The notes beneath the pieces are model-generated. The model had not been told where the DNA came from, made no database searches, and saw only the letters and a list, made by a program, of their open reading frames with translations. Positions 20,303-29,809 of a DNA stretch of 64,000 nt are shown here, piece after piece; the first letter of the stretch is position 1; every line of letters begins with the position of its first letter. The DNA comes from CAWGMT01 sp963823675 (lineage in GTDB: Bacteria; Planctomycetota; Planctomycetia; Isosphaerales; Isosphaeraceae). The translations under genes and the position numbers were made by a program. The DNA lies in assembly GCA_963823675.1 (NCBI GenBank), contig CAWGMT010000009.1:310001-374000 (forward strand), written 5' to 3'.

Positions 20303-21294
20303 ATGGCGATCTGGTTATTGACAGGTGCGAGCGGATTCGTGGGACGGCATGTGCTCGACGTGTTAAAGTCCCGGGACGGAGAGCTCGCGCAGCGCGACAA
20401 CCGGGTTGTCGTGCTCGGGCGCCGCTGCCCCTCGGGCTGGCCGGACGCGCACTTCGTCGCGGCCGATTTGCACGACCCGGCCGGGCTGCGCCAGGCGATT
20501 GGACAGATCGCCCCGGACTTTGTCGTTCATACCGCCGGGAAAACTCCCCCTGCGCCCGCTGACGAGCTTTACCGGGCCAATTTCTGGGGAACGATGCATC
20601 TCCTTTCCGCTCTGCGGCCGCTCAGAAAGCCGGTACGGGTGGTTCTTTCGGGCTCGGCGGCCGAGCTGGGAAACGTCGAGTCCGCGGACCTGCCGGTCAA
20701 CGAGGACCATCCTTGCGATCCGCGAGATGCCTACGGCCGCAGCAAGTGGCTGGCGACCGTGGGGGCACTGGCGGATCGTTCGGAATTGGAGGTCCTGGTC
20801 GCTCGTGTCTTCAACCCGATCGGCCCCGGGCTCCCCGAGACGCAGGCCTTCGGGCGGTTCGCAGCTCGCTTGAGCGAGCCTGGCCCTGATCCTTTGCCGC
20901 TCGCGGTGGGCGATCTCGATTCGCGGCGGGATTTCGTCGACGTGCGCGACGTCGCGCGAGCCATGATCGCCCTCGCCGTGGACGGGCGCAAGAGGCTGGT
21001 TTACCATGTCGGTACGGGACAGTCGCACAATGTCGGCGAGGGGCTCGACATGCTCATCAAGCTGAGCGGGCGCGCAGTCCAGATCGAAGTCAACCCGTTT
21101 CTCGGAAACCGGTGCGGGCCGGCCGACTCGCCGCCGACATCAACCGCATCGTCGAGCACACCCGCTGGCGGCCTCGCATCTCCTGGCAAGAAAGCCTGAC
21201 AGACCTCTGGCGCGAGGCCGGTGGTCACGGTCGTTCGATTACGATCGGTCAAAAATCCGCCGGTCAGGCGGAGTCGGTGCATCACGCGGCTTGA
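20303..21294 (+). CDS. NAD-dependent sugar epimerase/dehydratase (frame break near C-terminus)
   Basis: An extended short-chain dehydrogenase acting on a nucleotide sugar. Start ATG at 20303 (MAIWLLTGASGFVGRHVLDV) follows GGAG. The Rossmann motif TGASGFVG is at residues 7-14, a catalytic YGRSK lies near residue 145, and the VARVFNPIGPGLPET and DFVDVRDVARA segments are typical of GDP-sugar reductase or UDP-sugar epimerase types. A frame break near 21108 separates the last 60 residues; corrected, it reads VRAGRLAADINRIVEHTRWR. The exact sugar is not predictable. It lies in the LPS island. Confidence 0.82.
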
Positions 21295-21859
21295 ACGAGG
21301 TTGCTCAGTTGGGCCGAAGACGACGCAGCGCAGCCGCAGTTGCCGTGCTTGTTTAACCCGGAGCCAACGGCGACGGCGTTCAGTGCTCCAGTCTAAAATG
21401 TAGCCAGCAGCAGTTCCGGCAGCACCAAGAGCAAGGTACATATGGCAGTTTCGACGCCATCGATCAACCATTCCGCCGATTCGTTGTTGATCCATCCGAA
21501 CAAGGGGGATAGCAGGCCGCCGATCATCATCAGATAGTTCTGAATCGCCGCCGGCGAGAGCGAGGAAGAACCCTTACGTATGCGACTTCTGCGATGATCG
21601 GCAGAACATGGCGAAACGGAATTAACTCCGCCTCCCCTCTCGAAAAGTTCCGTTCATGCGACAATCGGTCCATGATTGTGTGAAATGGTTAGAGGGCCCC
21701 TTCGCCTTGACCGCCTCGCGGGCGATCCTATAATCCGCGTTCCGGGCTTCGCCGCTCTTGGCGTGGTCCTCATGGGCCCTTCTGCATAAACTCTCGTCGC
21801 GGCCAAACGAGTTGGCCGTTCGATTGATCTTGTAAGCCCGCCGATCAAGGAGGATCGCG
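21295..21859. other. Gap inside the envelope island with a repeat copy and a small hydrophobic frame
   Basis: 21345-21376 is a second copy of the GTGCTYGTTTA...GCCAAC repeat of 3913-3943. On the minus strand, 21393-21530 encodes a possible 45-residue hydrophobic peptide (MMIGGLLSPLFGW to LPELLLATF); no ribosome binding site was seen, so it may be chance or a gene remnant. The strong AAGGAGGA just before 21860 belongs to the next gene. Confidence 0.45.
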
Positions 21860-23466
21860 ATGGCCGGCCGCCGATCGTTGCTCGCGGTCGTCCTCGTTGC
21901 GACGATCTTGCATATCGCCTCAATCGCGCAGACCCTGCTACCTGCGCAGGACGGGCTGAAGTTCATCCACATCGCCCGTCGATTCCAGCTTGATTCGTGG
22001 GCGGATGTGGTGCGCGATTCGGACGCCCATCCGTTATACCCCGCCTTGATCGCCGTGACCGAGCCGATCATCGGGTGGTTTACCGGCCATGGTGTCGATT
22101 CCTGGCGGATTGCCGCTCAAACCGTCGCGGTCCTGGCAGCGGTCGGGCTGATCGTGCCGGTTTACGGCCTGACGCGGGCGCTCTTCGACCGCCGGATCGC
22201 GTTGATCGCGGCCGGACTCGGCGTGCTCTTGCCGCGGACCGCCGAGCTCGGGCACGACACCTTGAGCGATAGCCTCGGCTTGTTGGGTACGTTTCTCACC
22301 CTCTGGCTCGGATCGCTCGCCTGGAGACGCAGTGACTGGCGCATCGCCCTGGGAGCCGGCGCGACGGCGGGTTGCGGCTATCTGGCGCAGGCCCGAAGTC
22401 GTCCTCGCTCCCCTGGCGATCGGAGTCGCCTGGCTGATCAATCTCCGGCGCCCGTTCCGGCCGGCGATCGTGCGCCGCGCGCCCGCCCTCGGGGCGCTCT
22501 CTCTGGCCGCCTTCGCGCTCATCGGTTCCTACGCAGCGGTCAAGGGCGAACTGTCCGAGAAGCTCGCCTTGCGGTATTCAGCCAAGCTGGGGCGGCAACA
22601 GATCCTGATTCGACCGGTGCCGCAGCGCGTTCCCCGGGGCCTGGACGATCCCCGCTGGGATTTTTCACCCAAGGAAGAGGCCGATCGGATTCCCATCAAG
22701 AACTGGCGCTACGCCGTGGTGAGGATCATCGCCAAGTGGTGGGAAGAGCTTTGCTGGTTCTTCGCGGTCATGACCGGGTGGGGACTGGTCCGCTACCGTT
22801 ACATTCGAGGCTTGTGCCCGGACTGCGAGCCGAACGAGTCCAGTAAATCGACGCGCCGGCTCCTGCTGGCCTTCTCCGCGGTGTATGCGATCGCACTGAT
22901 CCGGCATAGCTCGCTTCTGGGCTATCTGTCGGGGCGGCATATCATCGCTCTGGTCTACGCCTCGCTGCCGTGGGCGGCGGCGGGGACATTCGTCTGTCTC
23001 CGAGGCATCGCCGTGAAGCTGCGCATGAGCCCGCGACGGGCTCGATTTGCCGGCTTTGGGGTGGCGTGCGTGCTGATTCTGGGTTCAATCGCGGTGCAGA
23101 TGCAGCCCAATCACTTGAACCATCTCAGCCGGTTTGGCCACTGGGCCGCGGGAAGGTGGCTGGTCGAATGCGCGCGGCCCGACGAGCTGGTCCTCGACAC
23201 CCGAGGGTGGGCCCGGTTCATCTCGAGTCAGCCAGGATACGATTACTGGCACGTACGCCAGGCTTTGACCGATTCGCACTTACGCTACATCGTCGTGGGG
23301 CTGGACGAGCTCCAGGCGCGGAGCCCGCGCGCAGACGTTGAAAGCTCTGCTGGCTTACGCGGCGACCCCGGTTCGCGACTTCCCGGCATTCCCCGGCGAC
23401 CGCGAGGCGGGTGTCCGCCTTTACCGGTTCCATCGCCCCAGCTCGTGGGAGGGACTGGTCCGGTGA
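21860..23466 (+). CDS. Polytopic GT39-like membrane glycosyltransferase (two frame breaks)
   Basis: Start ATG at 21860 with AAGGAGGA upstream. The N-terminus is a membrane helix (LLAVVLVATILHIASIAQTL), then the acidic-HP loop DSDAHPLYPALIAVTEP, a feature of polyprenyl-phosphate-sugar-dependent transferases of the GT-C type. Several further helices follow. Extra bases near 22389 and 23330 shift the frame; corrected, the protein is about 535 residues and ends REAGVRLYRFHRPSSWEGLV. Its stop overlaps the WaaP-like start by four bases. Probably moves a lipid-linked sugar onto LPS or another envelope polymer; the acceptor is unknown. Confidence 0.7.
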
Positions 23467-24359
23467 AGTACGGCTCCCTCTGGGAACGATGGGTGCGCGG
23501 TGTGAGCTGGACGTGGATCAACGACCGCTATCGCGGCCGGATTCCCGATGACCTGGCGGCAACCGTCATGACGCTCGAGAGCGATGACCGATTCCACGCC
23601 AAGCAAGGCCGCTCGACCGCGCGTTTCGTCTTTCATAAGGGCGAGCAATCTGCTCCGGCCAAGCCGAGCCGCTCCGATGCAGCCGATGCTCCCTTGGCGG
23701 TTTATCTCAAGCGGCATTACCGGCTTCCCTGGACTGCGCGGCTGGCGGCACTCTTGCACCCGGCCGGTAACCATTCGGACGCGGCGGCCGAATGGTCCCA
23801 GCTCGAACGAGCCCGCGATCTCGGCATCGAAGTTCCCGACAGCATCGCGGCGGGAGAACGCATTGGCCCGGGCGCCAGCCTGACCAGCTTTCTCATCGTT
23901 GCCGAGCTCGAGGGAGGCGCCGTCAATGAGCTTCTTCCGGTCCTCGCGGCCGAGCTTGATCCGCATTCATTCACCCGCCTCAAGCGGCGAGTGATCGCCG
24001 AGATCGCACGCACGACCGCCCGCTTGCACAACGCCAGCGTATTTCACAAGGACCTTTACCTTTGCCATTTCTACCTCGACCGCGATCGATTCATGGCGGA
24101 CGGGCCCAACGCGCGCCTCGCGCTCATCGACCTGCATCGCCTGGCGAAGCACACGCTTTCCGCCGAGTGGTGGCGATGGAAAGACCTGGGCCAGTTATTG
24201 TTCTCAACCGCTGATGTCCCCGGCATCACCGAGCGGGACCGGTTGAGATTCTGGATCGAGTACAGTCGTCGCGCGAGCCTGCGGCGGCCGCGCTGGCATC
24301 TTTGCATCGCCAGGCTGCGCGCGGCTCGTTATCGAGCGCATAATCGCAAACGGCGTTAA
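23463..24359 (+). CDS. waaP: WaaP-like LPS core kinase
   Basis: Start GTG at 23463, coupled to the upstream stop through GTGA. 298 residues of protein-kinase-like fold. The diagnostic stretch is LHNASVFHKDLYLCHFYL followed by LALIDLHRLAKH, almost the same as the catalytic loop and metal site of WaaP (HRD-type loop with CHF, and IDLHRA). WaaP phosphorylates heptose I of the LPS core and stabilises the outer membrane (established in enterics). A segment with ADAPLAVYLKRHYRLPW carries the likely ATP-binding lysine. The neighbouring heptosyltransferase and GT4 genes fit the same pathway. Confidence 0.85.
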   Translation: MKYGSLWERWVRGVSWTWINDRYRGRIPDDLAATVMTLESDDRFHAKQGRSTARFVFHKGEQSAPAKPSRSDAADAPLAVYLKRHYRLPWTARLAALLHPAGNHSDAAAEWSQLERARDLGIEVPDSIAAGERIGPGASLTSFLIVAELEGGAVNELLPVLAAELDPHSFTRLKRRVIAEIARTTARLHNASVFHKDLYLCHFYLDRDRFMADGPNARLALIDLHRLAKHTLSAEWWRWKDLGQLLFSTADVPGITERDRLRFWIEYSRRASLRRPRWHLCIARLRAARYRAHNRKRR

Positions 24360-24468
24360 AGGCAGCGCGATCGCCCAGCAAATCCTTCCAGAGCGGCTGC
24401 GCCGGCGAGCGATAAGACGATGATGGTGGAGTCGAAGAACGTCGAGTCGATCGCGGGAGACCAAAATC

Positions 24469-25722
24469 ATGCACCTGGCCTTGAACTTTCAACGAGTTGA
24501 CCCGTCGCGTGGGGGCGCCGAGACCTACGTCGCCGACCTGTGCCGGCGCTTGATCGGGGCAGGGCATCGCGTCGACCTGTACGCGGAGAGCTGGGCCGAC
24601 GGTTGCCTTCCGGACCAGGTCAACTTGGTGCCGGTCGCGGGGCCGGGACGGACCCGGATGGAGCGGATCTGGAGCTTTGCCCGGAATTCCGAGGCGGCCT
24701 TGAGCCAGGCCCGTTACGATTGCTCCGTCGGGTTCGTGAATACCTGGGGCCACGACGTCCTGATTCCCCAGGGCGGCGTGCATGCCGGCAGCTTGCACTC
24801 CAACGCGCGGCGGTTCGCGTCCCCGCTGGCCCGGGGCCTCTATCTTCTGTTCAAGACCGCTAATCCAAAGTACTGGGTTTACCGCGCCATCGAAGAGCGG
24901 CAATACAGCCCGAAACGGCAGACGCGCGTCGTGGCGGTCAGCAACCTGGTGAAGAAACACCTCCAGGATTATCACCATCTTGCCAGCCAGCAGATCCGCG
25001 TCGTTCCCAACGCGATCGATCTCAAGCGCGTGATGGTCTCTCAGCCGGGCGCGGTGCGATGTGCGTTTCGCAACCGCCTGGGACTGGCACCGGGCGACCT
25101 GGTCGGCCTCTTTGTCGGCCACAATTTCGCGCTCAAGGGACTGAAGCCGCTCTTACTCGCACTGGGAGCCCGGCGCAAGGCCGATCACGCCGGCCGTCCC
25201 ATTCACTTGGTAATCAGCGGCGGCGGCGAGGCCCGGCCATACCAGCGGCTGGCGAATCAGCTCGGCCTGCGCGATTTGACCCACTTCGTGGGTTTCTATC
25301 CGGATATCCGCGCGTGCTACTCGTCGAGCGACTTCTTTGTCCAGCCGACATATTACGATCCTTGCTCACTCGTGGTGCTGGAGGCGCTCGCCTGCGGCCT
25401 CCCCGTGATCACGACGGCGCAGAACGGGGCCAGCGAGCTCATGGCTGACGGGCGCGAGGGCTACATCCTGACGGCGCCCGACGCAGCCGGCGAGCTGGTC
25501 GCGGCCCTGGGCCACATGACCAGCGATCGCAAGCGACGGGAAATGGCCAGCCAGGCGGGGCGCCTGGGGCAAGCGCAGACTTTCGACGCGCACGTCGCTC
25601 GCTTGACAGCGATCTTCGAGGAGGTCGCCTGCGGCAAATCGCGGCACACGCCGCACAGTCAGAAGCGAAGTTCGAAGTCGCATACGCCTCACGGCGACCA
25701 TTCGCGGAAAGCACGGCGCTGA
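24469..25722 (+). CDS. GT4 glycosyltransferase, WaaG-like
   Basis: 417 residues, intact, GT-B fold. The N-terminal loop is FQRVDPSRGGAETYVADLCR, followed by a VDLYAESWADGC segment resembling WaaG, and the VVPNAIDLKRV hinge. The donor domain has GLFVGHNFALKGLKPLL and the EX7E-like motif near DPCSLVVLEALACGLPVITT. WaaG adds the first glucose of the outer LPS core; relation by context and motif, specificity not provable. The C-terminal 30 residues are basic and repetitive in Lys, Ser and His. It follows waaP by 109 bases. Confidence 0.82.
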   Translation: MHLALNFQRVDPSRGGAETYVADLCRRLIGAGHRVDLYAESWADGCLPDQVNLVPVAGPGRTRMERIWSFARNSEAALSQARYDCSVGFVNTWGHDVLIPQGGVHAGSLHSNARRFASPLARGLYLLFKTANPKYWVYRAIEERQYSPKRQTRVVAVSNLVKKHLQDYHHLASQQIRVVPNAIDLKRVMVSQPGAVRCAFRNRLGLAPGDLVGLFVGHNFALKGLKPLLLALGARRKADHAGRPIHLVISGGGEARPYQRLANQLGLRDLTHFVGFYPDIRACYSSSDFFVQPTYYDPCSLVVLEALACGLPVITTAQNGASELMADGREGYILTAPDAAGELVAALGHMTSDRKRREMASQAGRLGQAQTFDAHVARLTAIFEEVACGKSRHTPHSQKRSSKSHTPHGDHSRKARR

Positions 25723-25768
25723 ACCGGCTTTCGCGGCAAACGGCTCGAGGAGCCAGGAGGGCTCGTAC

Positions 25769-26524
25769 ATGCAGGCTGTGCTACTGGCGGGGGGCAAGGG
25801 CACCCGGCTGCGCCCCTACACTCACGTCCTTCCCAAGCCGCTGATGCCGCTGGGCGACGCCGATCCCATGCCGATCATCGAGGTGGTGCTGCGCCAGCTC
25901 GGCCGGTTCGGGTTTGGCGACGTCACCATCATCACGGGATACCTTACCGAGCTGATCGAGGCCTTTTGCGGCGACGGCCGCAAGTTTGGCACTCATCTCA
26001 CTTACCGTCGCGAGACCACGCCGCTGGGGACCGCGGGCGGGCTCACTCTGCTCAAGCGGCCGGCGGACCCGGTGCTGGTGATCAACGGCGACATTCTGAC
26101 CACGCTCGACTACGCAGAGATGTATCACTTCCATTGCCGCCGAGCAGCCGCCGCGACGATCGCCTCCTACCCCCGCGAGGTGAAGATCGATTTTGGCGTG
26201 CTCAATTTCGGCGACGACCCGCACATCTTGACAGGATATCAGGAAAAGCCAGAGTATTCGGTTCAAGTGAGCATGGGGGTCTATATCCTGGGCCCCCTCG
26301 CGTGGGACTTTCTGACCCCGGGCCGGCCCTTGCCGATGCCTGACCTCCTGGAGTCCATGCGTCACCGCGGCCACGAAATCCATTGCTACCGCCAGGAGTG
26401 CTACTGGCTCGATATCGGCCGCCATGACGATTACGCCACGGCCAACGAGATCTTCGACTCCCGCCGAGGCGCGTTCCTCGGCACGCCTCAGGTCGCGAAG
26501 CGCAAGATTGGGCGGGACCAGTGA
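25769..26524 (+). CDS. Sugar-1-phosphate nucleotidyltransferase
   Basis: Activates a sugar phosphate with NTP. Start ATG at 25769 with CAGGAGGG upstream. The N-terminal signature MQAVLLAGGKGTRLRPYTH, then PKPLMPLGD, TTPLGTAGGL and the metal-binding VINGDILT are all typical of the GlmU/RmlA/GCD1 group. At 251 residues it has only the catalytic domain, as in mannose-1-phosphate guanylyltransferase-like or heptose-1-phosphate HddC-like enzymes. In an LPS-core island an ADP/GDP-heptose or mannose precursor is plausible (inference). Its stop overlaps the plsY-like start by four bases (GTGA). Confidence 0.88.
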   Translation: MQAVLLAGGKGTRLRPYTHVLPKPLMPLGDADPMPIIEVVLRQLGRFGFGDVTIITGYLTELIEAFCGDGRKFGTHLTYRRETTPLGTAGGLTLLKRPADPVLVINGDILTTLDYAEMYHFHCRRAAAATIASYPREVKIDFGVLNFGDDPHILTGYQEKPEYSVQVSMGVYILGPLAWDFLTPGRPLPMPDLLESMRHRGHEIHCYRQECYWLDIGRHDDYATANEIFDSRRGAFLGTPQVAKRKIGRDQ

Positions 26525-28371
26525 ACCCGTACATGAGCGCCTCGTTTTGGGGACTTTCTCTGCTGGCGGTCGCCGTCAGTTACTTGATCGGCTCAGTCCC
26601 CTTTGGCTACTTGATCGCGCGGTGGAAGAAGGGGATCGACATCCGCACGGTCGGCTCCGGCAACCTGGGCGCGACCAACGTCGGGCGCGCCCTGGGGTTC
26701 CGCTACTTCCTGGTCGTGCTCTCGCTCGACTTGCTCAAGGGCCTGTTGCCCACGGCCGCTTTCCCGTGGCTCGTGGGAAAGCTCACCGGCGGGGCGCCGG
26801 TCGATCTAGCCGTTCTGGTGGCGCTGGCTGCGATTCTGGGTCATACCTTTCCGGTCTATCTCAAGTTTCGAGGAGGCAAAGGTGTCGCGACCAGCCTTGG
26901 CTGTGTGCTGGCACTGGATGCCGCGTCCTGTGCCGTCGCGGCGATTGCCTTCGCGGGGGTGTTGATCGTGACTCGATACATGTCACTCGCGTCGCTCGTC
27001 GGCGGGCTGGCTTTCGCGGTCGCGCAGTTTGTGCGCGAACCGGAGCCGCTCGCGCGCGAGCACTTGGCCTTGTCAGTGTTCTCGGTCGCCGTTGTGGTCT
27101 TGCTGACGGTGCGCCATCGCACCAATCTCGCTCGAATCTGGGCCGGCACCGAGCGACGTGTCGATCTGCGTCTGCGCCCGAGACCGAATGGTCCGCCGCA
27201 GCCGAGCGGCCGGATTGCGCTCCTGCTACTGGCCGCTCTGGTCGTCCTGGCGTCTCTGGTCGCTTGGGGAGGAATCGTGTTCCTTCGCCGCGCCTCCGCA
27301 ACCGCGGAGCTCGACGCGGGGCCCTGGACGCTGCGCGAGATCGACCGCGCCCTGACCGGCCAAGAGCGCGCCGATCGCGTGGCATTCGCCCCCGGCGGCA
27401 GCCGGTTCATCGTGACCTGTCCGCGCTACGACCGAGTGATCATCTACGAGGTCGGGGCTCAAAAAAAGCTCCAGGCGAAGAAGGAGATCGAACTGCCCGG
27501 CCGGCCCGTGGCCGTGGCGGCCCTTGCCGGTCGATTCCTGGTTCTGGAGCGCCCGCCCGGCGACGAGCGGCACGTTGTGCCGGGGTGGTGGGAAGCCTTC
27601 GACCTCGACGGGAATCGAGTCGGCGGCCGTCACCTCGCCGGCTACTATCCCGACGATATGTCCGTTGCGCCCGACGGCAAATACCTGTTCGTGATCAGCT
27701 CGGGCCGCGGCGAAGGCGATCCCACAAAGCCGCTGCCGGCGCTCGAAGTCGTTGCACTTGACCCCGAGGCAAAGGCAGGGCGAGTCGTGGGCCGGCTCGC
27801 ATTCGACGCCAACGACGATCTCGACCGCCTGGTTCTTGCGGCCTCGGCGCGGGCTGCCGCCGTTCTGCTGCCCCGAAGCAGTCAAACCGCCGCAATAGAC
27901 CTCACGGTGCCCGAGTCTCCCCGGGTCGTCGGGCGAGTCCCCCTGCGCCCCTCGGACGCTCCCTATATCTCTTATTCCTCCGACGCCGACTGGATCATGA
28001 TGCCGGTCCTTGCCCACTGCACAGCCGTCGCGATCGAGCGGCCGCGCGATCGGGACGAATCCGACCTGCGCCCTGGCCGATCGACGATCACTCGTGCGGA
28101 CTTTCTCATTTGTGCGAGGCAAGATGCATCCACCCTGGAGGTGCTCCAGACGTCGCCCCGCTGTTCGCTCGGCCGGCTGCCGCTGCACGGATCATTCAAC
28201 CTGGGTCGAACCCGGCCGACCGGACTGGCCTACGCGCCCGAGCGCGGCCTGCTGGCGGTTGCAACCCGCTCGGGCGCGATTCATCTGGTCGAGGTTTCTC
28301 CGCGCTGGACGACCCACAACGAGCAACATTCCCAAGTGGCTACCACTCGAGAGTCCGCCTCACAACGGTGA
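26521..28371 (+). CDS. plsY: PlsY acyltransferase fused to a C-terminal beta-propeller-like domain
   Basis: Residues 1-205 are a complete PlsY: SYLIGSVPFGYLIARW, motif 1 GSGNLGATNVGRALG, motif 2 GHTFPVYLKFRGGKGVATS, and motif 3 near TVRHRTNLARIWAGTERR. PlsY makes lysophosphatidic acid from acyl phosphate and glycerol-3-phosphate at the membrane (established). Instead of stopping, the frame continues through a further membrane helix (about 232-258) into roughly 350 residues of repeats resembling WD40 or SMP-type propeller blades (VAFAPGGSRFIVTCPRYD, MSVAPDGKYLFVISSG, TGLAYAPERGLLAVATRSG). Total 616 residues, no frame break, against about 200 for ordinary PlsY. The extra domain should lie outside the membrane and may bind a partner. 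Last gene of the island. Confidence 0.85.
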   Translation: MNPYMSASFWGLSLLAVAVSYLIGSVPFGYLIARWKKGIDIRTVGSGNLGATNVGRALGFRYFLVVLSLDLLKGLLPTAAFPWLVGKLTGGAPVDLAVLVALAAILGHTFPVYLKFRGGKGVATSLGCVLALDAASCAVAAIAFAGVLIVTRYMSLASLVGGLAFAVAQFVREPEPLAREHLALSVFSVAVVVLLTVRHRTNLARIWAGTERRVDLRLRPRPNGPPQPSGRIALLLLAALVVLASLVAWGGIVFLRRASATAELDAGPWTLREIDRALTGQERADRVAFAPGGSRFIVTCPRYDRVIIYEVGAQKKLQAKKEIELPGRPVAVAALAGRFLVLERPPGDERHVVPGWWEAFDLDGNRVGGRHLAGYYPDDMSVAPDGKYLFVISSGRGEGDPTKPLPALEVVALDPEAKAGRVVGRLAFDANDDLDRLVLAASARAAAVLLPRSSQTAAIDLTVPESPRVVGRVPLRPSDAPYISYSSDADWIMMPVLAHCTAVAIERPRDRDESDLRPGRSTITRADFLICARQDASTLEVLQTSPRCSLGRLPLHGSFNLGRTRPTGLAYAPERGLLAVATRSGAIHLVEVSPRWTTHNEQHSQVATTRESASQR

Positions 28372-28446
28372 GCTTCGCTGCATCGGCTTGGAGAGAGCAA
28401 ACGGTTGCTCGGCGTGAGGGCGACCATGACGTAGGGACCCGTGCAC

Positions 28447-28614
28447 TCAACGATCGGCCTTCGGCTCGTCCGCGAGCTCCTGCTCGATCTCCGCCTCGAT
28501 CTCGTCCAGGGGGATCCTTCCGGGACTCGCCGATCGCTCGTCGAGGAATCGCTGAAACGAACGGCTCTGACGAAGGGATTCGACCTCCTGCTCAAAGTTG
28601 TCGGCAAGCTTCAT
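28447..28614 (-). CDS. Small acidic protein, unknown
   Basis: 55 residues from ATG at 28614, with AAGAGG 5 bases upstream. The sequence (MKLADNFEQEVESLRQSRSF, later PLDEIEAEIEQELADEP) is highly charged and predicted helical. I do not recognise a family. It might be an antitoxin-like protein, but no toxin gene is beside it. It faces plsY tail to tail. Confidence 0.5.
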   Translation of the reverse strand: MKLADNFEQEVESLRQSRSFQRFLDERSASPGRIPLDEIEAEIEQELADEPKADR

Positions 28615-28712
28615 GAAAACCTCTTGGCCGTCAGCCGTTAACAACAGACGGTGAGCGGATGGGAGAGCCCGGCATGCATCACGCCGCGGTCGGCGGCGTC
28701 AAGCGCCATTCG

Positions 28713-29480
28713 TCACGAAGCCGGCTGGTAAGCCAACCACAGCGCGCGAAAGTAATGCAGCACCCGTTCCGGGTCGGAGCTTTCGGGGATCTCGGCGAGG
28801 GTGAATCCCTGATAGTTCTGGGCGCCGAGAAGTGCAAACAGCTCGCGCCACGGGTAAGCCTCATCGGTCAGGTCGCGCAGATGAACCTCGCGGACCTTGG
28901 GAGCGACCAGAGCGAACGTCTCCTTGATCGATCCCTTTTTGACGTCCGATGGATTGGAGTTCCAGCACGCGTAAACATTGGGATGATCGGCGTGGGCCAG
29001 GATCTTGGCGAAATGCTCCAGCTCGGACGTCACGCCGCCGTGCACCTCCACGCGGATCTCGACCCCGAACCCTTCGGCGTCCTCGCCGACTTCGTGCAGC
29101 GCCCGGCCGATCCGGCGCAGGGTGGCGTCGAGGTCGGCGCCTTTGGGAACCCCGTTGGGGCGCACCTTGACACCGGGGGCCCCGATGTCGTGGGCCAACC
29201 GGACGTACTCCTTGGTCCCTTCGATATTCCGCCGCACCACGGCCGGATCGGTAGCCTGAAATTCAAATGCGCTTCCCAGACCCGCGAGCTGCACGGGCGA
29301 ATCGGCGAACCGCTTCCGCAGCTCGTCGCGCTGGGCCTTGGTGAGGTCGACCTCGACCTTGTGGGCGTGGGTCGTCCGCAATTCCACCCCAGCATAGCGT
29401 AGCTTTTCCAGCCGGGCCAGGATCGTGGCAAGGTCCCAGTCCTTGGCGATGTTGTACGTGACGATGCCGAGTTGAGACAT
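28713..29480 (-). CDS. Xylose-isomerase-like TIM-barrel protein (sugar epimerase/isomerase family)
   Basis: 255 residues, intact. The pattern of an AP-endonuclease-2/xylose-isomerase-like barrel is visible: MSQLGIVTYNIAKDWDLATI, YAGVELRTTHAHKVEVDLT, a metal-ligand Glu in IRVEVHGGVTSELEHF, NVYACWNSNPSD, and REVHLRDLTDEAYPWREL near the end. Planctomycetes have many such proteins, often acting on sugars or inositol derivatives; the substrate is not predictable. It stands alone. Confidence 0.8.
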   Translation of the reverse strand: MSQLGIVTYNIAKDWDLATILARLEKLRYAGVELRTTHAHKVEVDLTKAQRDELRKRFADSPVQLAGLGSAFEFQATDPAVVRRNIEGTKEYVRLAHDIGAPGVKVRPNGVPKGADLDATLRRIGRALHEVGEDAEGFGVEIRVEVHGGVTSELEHFAKILAHADHPNVYACWNSNPSDVKKGSIKETFALVAPKVREVHLRDLTDEAYPWRELFALLGAQNYQGFTLAEIPESSDPERVLHYFRALWLAYQPAS

Positions 29481-29809
29481 GGAGGCTAGTCCCGAGAGCG
29501 AGGTTGGGGATCTCCAAAGCGACAGGCTATTATTGTCGTTGACGGCACAAGCTCGGACAAGCGGTGCGGGTTTGCCAGAGCGACTGCACCGTCATCGCCC
29601 TTCACGGCACCAATATGGGCACGCCGCTTTCGGGGGCGCGCGTGGGCGTCGGAGCCCGAGTGCGATGCGCGCGCTTGGCCGGCACCGGGTGCGTGTCGTG
29701 GTCAGTCCTGCGATAATCGAACCGATACGGGTCGCGGGCCGTCGAGAGGCTCCCGTCGTCTTGGACCGAGCGCCCACGGCCCGCGCCCGACGCCCAGGAG
29801 ATGCGTTCC
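29481..29809. other. Gap upstream of the kinase remnant
   Basis: Divergent promoter space between the sugar isomerase-like gene and the kinase remnant. It contains TATTATTG near 29527 and GCGATAAT near 29709 as possible -10 elements, without clear -35 partners. No gene or repeat is seen. Confidence 0.4.

Noticed and set aside
28447..28614. Toxin-antitoxin pair
   Set aside because: The small acidic protein resembles an antitoxin in size only; no toxin gene lies beside it.
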